Source: Desulfobacterales bacterium (GTDB lineage Bacteria; Desulfobacterota; Desulfobacteria; Desulfobacterales; BuS5). From it: DNA of 5,905 nucleotides. Location: NCBI GenBank assembly GCA_020056865.1, contig JAGVGX010000053.1, positions 1-5,905 of the forward strand, in the 5' to 3' direction. This document shows positions 5,904 through 5,905 of this stretch, in pieces; the first letter of the stretch is position 1; every line of letters starts with the position of its first letter. The notes under the pieces are model-generated. The model ran no database searches, was not told where the DNA came from, and saw nothing but the letters and a program-made list of their open reading frames with translations. The position numbers and the translations under genes are program-made.

Positions 5904-5905
5904 AT

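Larger units (their letters stand above)
5562..5905. other. Gene-poor leader region upstream of ftsE
   Basis: About 344 nt with no recognisable gene. Next to ftsE lies an AT-rich stretch containing minus-strand TATAGA and TATATA (5590-5612), but no acceptable -35 box sits at the right distance. Then come two plus-strand hairpins (5665-5690 and 5694-5748). Beyond these lies an AT-rich stretch around 5745-5760 that on the minus strand contains GATAAT and TATAAA, preceded by TTGCTT at a short 15-nt spacing: a possible but unconvincing operon promoter. The last 100 nt show only an open minus-strand frame of doubtful meaning. The operon promoter is expected somewhere here or further right; it cannot be placed from sequence alone. 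Confidence 0.6.

Noticed and set aside
1..5905. CRISPR array, tRNA, rRNA or complete insertion sequence
   Set aside because: No regularly spaced repeats, no cloverleaf, no rRNA-like stretch and no transposase motifs were seen on either strand.

Overview
The window carries a compact block of six genes, all on the minus strand, so it reads right to left: ftsE, ftsX, an envC-like murein hydrolase activator, a ctpA-type C-terminal processing protease, yibQ, and the first 21 codons of a PP-loop ATPase gene that runs off the left edge. The gaps between them are 17, 56, 15, 18 and 37 nt. No convincing terminator lies inside the block, so it is probably one operon. The DNA is moderately AT-rich. Gene order, protein divergence and the PP-loop N-terminus suggest a Gram-negative bacterium of the Desulfobacterota (a Desulfobacteraceae-like sulfate reducer). 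This is a judgement from sequence style, not a database result.

Functionally this is a cell-wall remodelling module for division. FtsE (ATPase) and FtsX (membrane subunit) form an ABC-type signalling complex. In well-studied bacteria its extracytoplasmic loop controls a coiled-coil partner that hydrolyses or activates hydrolysis of peptidoglycan. That partner is encoded next: a secreted SH3b + coiled-coil + LytM (M23) protein that has lost two of its zinc ligands, so it should be an EnvC-like amidase activator and not an enzyme. CtpA, a membrane-anchored PDZ protease with an intact Ser-Lys-Gln site, and YibQ, a divergent polysaccharide-deacetylase-fold protein, complete the set. From established knowledge, E. 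coli has envC next to yibQ and ftsEX elsewhere, and Pseudomonas has envC-ctpA-yibQ. Here the two clusters are joined.

The right end, about 344 nt upstream of ftsE, holds no recognisable gene. It contains two consecutive hairpins, the second followed by a T6 run. Their non-Watson-Crick positions are G.U pairs only if the plus strand is transcribed, which points to a plus-strand RNA facing away from the operon or to a mobile or repeated hairpin element. An open frame enters from the right edge on the minus strand and stops inside the large hairpin; whether it is coding cannot be decided. I see no CRISPR array, tRNA, rRNA or complete insertion sequence. Overall this is a mostly ordinary core region; the hairpin leader and the composition of the operon deserve the second look.
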